Assembly (NCBI GenBank): GCA_050700255.1
Contig: JBOHGX010000094.1
Coordinates: forward strand, 1-15,283
Source of the DNA: GCA-003244245 sp050700255
Lineage (GTDB): Bacteria; Actinomycetota; Actinomycetes; Mycobacteriales; Pseudonocardiaceae
Direction: 5' to 3'
Length of the DNA stretch: 15,283 bases
The position numbers and the translations under genes are program-made. Below the pieces are notes generated by a model, which ran no database searches, was not told where the DNA came from, and saw nothing but the letters and a program-made list of their open reading frames with translations. Each line of letters begins with the position of its first letter. Position 1 is the first letter of the stretch. This document shows positions 13,845-15,283 of the stretch, in pieces.

Positions 13845-15283
13845 ATGGGGATGAATCCTCCCTCGGCGGGGGCGAGGATGGGCACGCCTGCCGGGCGGTG
13901 GGTGCTGCTGGCGACGATCTCCGGATCGGGCATGGCCATGCTCGACGCGACGGTGGTGAACATCGCGCTGCCCTCGATCGCCGGTGACCTCGGCACCGAT
14001 TTCCGGACGCTGCAGTGGATCGTCAACGCCTATACCCTCACTCTGGCCGCACTCATCCTGCTGGCCGGGGCGCTCGGAGACCACTTCGGGCGGCGCCAGA
14101 TCTTTCTCCTCGGCGTGGTGTGGTTCGCGATTGCGTCGTTGCTGTGCGGGCTGGCGCCAACGGCCGAGTTCCTGGTCGCCGCGCGGGCCTTGCAGGGTAT
14201 CGGCGGGGCACTGCTCACTCCGGGCAGCCTGGCGATCATCTCTTCCACGTTCGTGGCCACCGACCGAGCCAAGGCGGTGGGCGCCTGGTCCGGGTTGGGC
14301 GGGGTGGCCGCCGCGATCGGGCCGTTCGCCGGGGGCTGGCTGGTCGCGCTGGACTGGCGGGCGGTGTTCCTGGTGAACCTGCCGGTCGCCGTATTCATCG
14401 TGGTGGTCTCGTTGCGGCACGTGCCGGAGAGCTTGGACACCGAAAGCCCGCCCGGGCTGGACGTGGCCGGCGCGGCGCTGGCCGCCACCGGGCTGGCCGG
14501 GGTGACCTACGCGCTAACCAGCCTCGGTGAGGGTGGCGGTGGCGGCGTGGTTGCCGCCGGCGTGGTCGGGCTCGCAGCGCTGCTGGCTTTTGTCCTCGTC
14601 GAGCGCCGCTCGCCACATCCGCTGGTGCCGCTGGGCCTGTTCGTCGACCGCAGTTTCAGCGTGGCCAACGCGGTCACGTTGCTGGTGTACGCCGGCCTGG
14701 GCGTGTTCTTCTTCCTGCTGGTGCTGCAGCTGCAAATCGTTGGCGGGTTCTCCCCGTTGATCGCCGGTACCGCGATGCTCCCGGTCACCGTGCTGATGTT
14801 GCTGCTGTCCTCCCGAGCCGGCGCGCTCGCCGAACGGATCGGTCCCCGGCTGCCCATGACGGTGGGTCCGCTGTTGGCCGCCATAGGTTTCCTGCTCACC
14901 TTGCGGATCGAGACCGACACGTCATACCTCACTGATGTGCTACCCGCGGTCGTGGTGCTGGGGCTGGGGCTGTCGCTCACCGTGGCACCGCTGACCGCCA
15001 CCGTGCTGAACTCGGCGGACCCGCGCTATGCTGGGACGGCGTCGGGGGTGAACAACGCCATCGCCAGGTCCGGCGGTCTGCTGGCCGTTGCGGTCATTCC
15101 AGTGGCGGCGGGTCTGGGTGGTACCGACTACACCGATCCGCTGTCCTTCAGCCCCGGCTTTCGCACCGCGATGCTGATCAGCGCCGCCCTGCTCGCGCTG
15201 GGCGCGCTGATGGCGGTGACGTTGTTGCGCGAGCCCCGCCCTGTGCCGGGGCCCGTTCCAGGCCTACCGGAGCGGCTCCCGGT
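13845..15283 (+). CDS. MFS drug/metabolite exporter, DHA2 (EmrB/QacA) family, 3' end outside window
   Basis: The frame is open from the ATG at 13845 to the right edge, giving 479 complete codons, close to the family's usual length, so only a short C-terminal tail is missing. DHA2 proteins have 14 membrane helices and expel drugs or metabolites using the proton gradient. Motifs seen are 'LDATVVNIALPSI' (33-45), 'GALGDHFGRRQ' (motif A, 75-85), 'ARALQGIGGALLTPGSLAI' (113-131) and 'AAIGPFAGGWL' (motif C, 156-166, the exporter hallmark). GAGGA lies 8 bases before the ATG; another in-frame ATG two codons later is less well spaced. It is divergent from phoD with 46 bases between the starts, so the promoters must overlap. 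No regulator gene is seen beside it. The substrate is unknown. Confidence 0.92.
   Translation, partial: MGMNPPSAGARMGTPAGRWVLLATISGSGMAMLDATVVNIALPSIAGDLGTDFRTLQWIVNAYTLTLAALILLAGALGDHFGRRQIFLLGVVWFAIASLLCGLAPTAEFLVAARALQGIGGALLTPGSLAIISSTFVATDRAKAVGAWSGLGGVAAAIGPFAGGWLVALDWRAVFLVNLPVAVFIVVVSLRHVPESLDTESPPGLDVAGAALAATGLAGVTYALTSLGEGGGGGVVAAGVVGLAALLAFVLVERRSPHPLVPLGLFVDRSFSVANAVTLLVYAGLGVFFFLLVLQLQIVGGFSPLIAGTAMLPVTVLMLLLSSRAGALAERIGPRLPMTVGPLLAAIGFLLTLRIETDTSYLTDVLPAVVVLGLGLSLTVAPLTATVLNSADPRYAGTASGVNNAIARSGGLLAVAVIPVAAGLGGTDYTDPLSFSPGFRTAMLISAALLALGALMAVTLLREPRPVPGPVPGLPERLP

Noticed and set aside
13368..14420. Minus-strand open frame of 350 codons spanning the phoD and MFS starts
   Set aside because: It lies out of frame with phoD and antisense to the clear MFS gene, and its translation is low-complexity Arg/Pro/His/Gln.

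Overview
The window is high-GC DNA with tightly packed genes, overlapping start/stop codons and several GTG starts. Its gene families point to an actinobacterium: an F420-type (DUF385) nitroreductase-like enzyme, a SufR-like HTH regulator, a PapA/wax-ester-synthase-type acyltransferase, an Rv0130-like MaoC hydratase and a lipoprotein PstS. A Pseudonocardiales or Mycobacteriales-type genome is plausible, but I cannot name the species. No stretch longer than 300 bases lacks a gene. The largest gaps are 9094-9333 (240 bases) and 10822-10998 (177 bases). I saw no tRNA, rRNA, CRISPR array or insertion sequence.

Left part (1-5296). The 3' part of an arsenite methyltransferase gene runs in from the left edge. 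It meets, tail to tail with a 29-base overlap, a two-gene minus-strand unit: an Fe-S-type SufR-like HTH repressor followed by a deazaflavin (F420)-dependent nitroreductase-like enzyme. Divergent from the repressor is a plus-strand unit: a universal stress protein, a condensation/WS-DGAT-type acyltransferase with HHxxxDG, and a 512-residue protein with a zinc phospholipase C / P1-nuclease-like HxxxDxxxxxH motif. The last two share an ATGA overlap. The 94 bases between repressor and stress-protein gene hold a near-consensus promoter (TTGACG-17-TAATAT) and a long inverted repeat overlapping its -35 and spacer. The arrangement reads as one redox- or Fe-S-responsive, self-regulated divergent regulon acting on lipids and stress. 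It is the most unusual part of the window.

Middle (5300-10821, minus strand). A complete high-affinity phosphate ABC importer is encoded in the transcription order pstS-pstC-pstA-pstB, with short gaps or overlaps and a PHO-box-like pair of 11-base repeats upstream of pstS. No phoU is present. Upstream of it on the same strand are a GCS2/YbdK-type glutamate-cysteine ligase and a small acidic cysteine-containing protein of unknown function.

Right part (10999-15283). This holds an orphan STAS-domain anti-sigma-factor antagonist and a RimJ/RimL-like GNAT acetyltransferase on the plus strand. Converging on them is a minus-strand pair: a PhoD-type alkaline phosphatase gene and a MaoC hydratase gene, again with an ATGA overlap. 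The phoD gene is broken by an internal out-of-frame deletion near 12915-12931. A DHA2-type MFS exporter gene starts divergently 46 bases from phoD and runs off the right edge.
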